Below, one piece after another: positions 63,967-64,000 of a DNA stretch of 64,000 bases. Made by a program: the position numbers and the translations under genes. The stretch is from assembly GCA_014607495.2 (NCBI GenBank), contig CP053160.1:2356001-2420000 (forward strand), read 5' to 3'. The notes beneath the pieces are model-generated. The model made no database searches. It was not told where the DNA came from and worked only from the letters and a program-made list of their open reading frames with translations. Within the stretch, counting starts at the first letter, position 1. Every line of letters begins with the position of its first letter. The DNA comes from Carposina sasakii (Eukaryota; Arthropoda; Insecta; Lepidoptera; Carposinidae).

Positions 63967-64000
63967 CAATATTATTATCAAATATATTTTACGTTACGCA

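Overview
The window is AT-rich, intron-rich, transposon-dense animal DNA, most likely from an insect and probably a moth or butterfly. The support is spliceosomal GT/AG exons, short TTAGG/CCTAA runs (the arthropod telomere motif), RTE and Jockey-type LINEs, and several families of short repeats that resemble those common in Lepidoptera. Order-level identity is an inference from repeat style, not a database match.

Two host genes are present and they converge tail to tail. Gene 1 (+ strand) contributes only its last four exons (717-5632). They encode the second half of a class III nucleotide cyclase domain, and the rest lies upstream of the window. Gene 2 (- strand) appears complete. Sixteen exons with matching phases, from the ATG at 63966 to the stop at 7007, join into an in-frame 622-residue protein. 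It has a short basic, Cys-rich cytoplasmic N-terminus, a first membrane helix, an extracellular NIT (nitrate/nitrite-sensing-like) domain, a second membrane helix, a signalling/dimerisation helix and an apparently active guanylate cyclase domain. This is the architecture of NIT-domain receptor guanylate cyclases (NIT-GCs). It lacks the kinase-homology and ANF-receptor domains of ordinary receptor cyclases and the haem domain of soluble ones. The two genes are paralogues that share most splice phases but differ reciprocally by one intron each. About 1.4 kb separates the two stop codons.

Nearly everything else is mobile DNA in gene 2 introns. Intron 1 (about 20.7 kb) holds a nearly intact RTE LINE (48742-51891) and a LINE C-terminal ORF with a restriction-like endonuclease signature (about 61480-62985). 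Intron 4 (about 16 kb) holds a Jockey-superfamily LINE (27640-30347) nested in a short repeat. Between them are many copies of about a dozen short families, called A to M below: palindromic or inverted-repeat MITEs (A, B, C, G), a short interspersed element (D), abundant short repeats (E, F, H, I), LINE 3' ends (K, M) and RTE 3' ends. There are also a pogo-like MITE, tRNA-derived SINEs and a degenerate copy of a conserved arthropod zinc-finger-like protein (32561-33117).

The biological theme is cGMP signalling. Both genes are expected to make cGMP at a membrane in response to a signal sensed by the NIT domain, possibly nitric oxide or a derivative by analogy with the annelid NIT-GCs.
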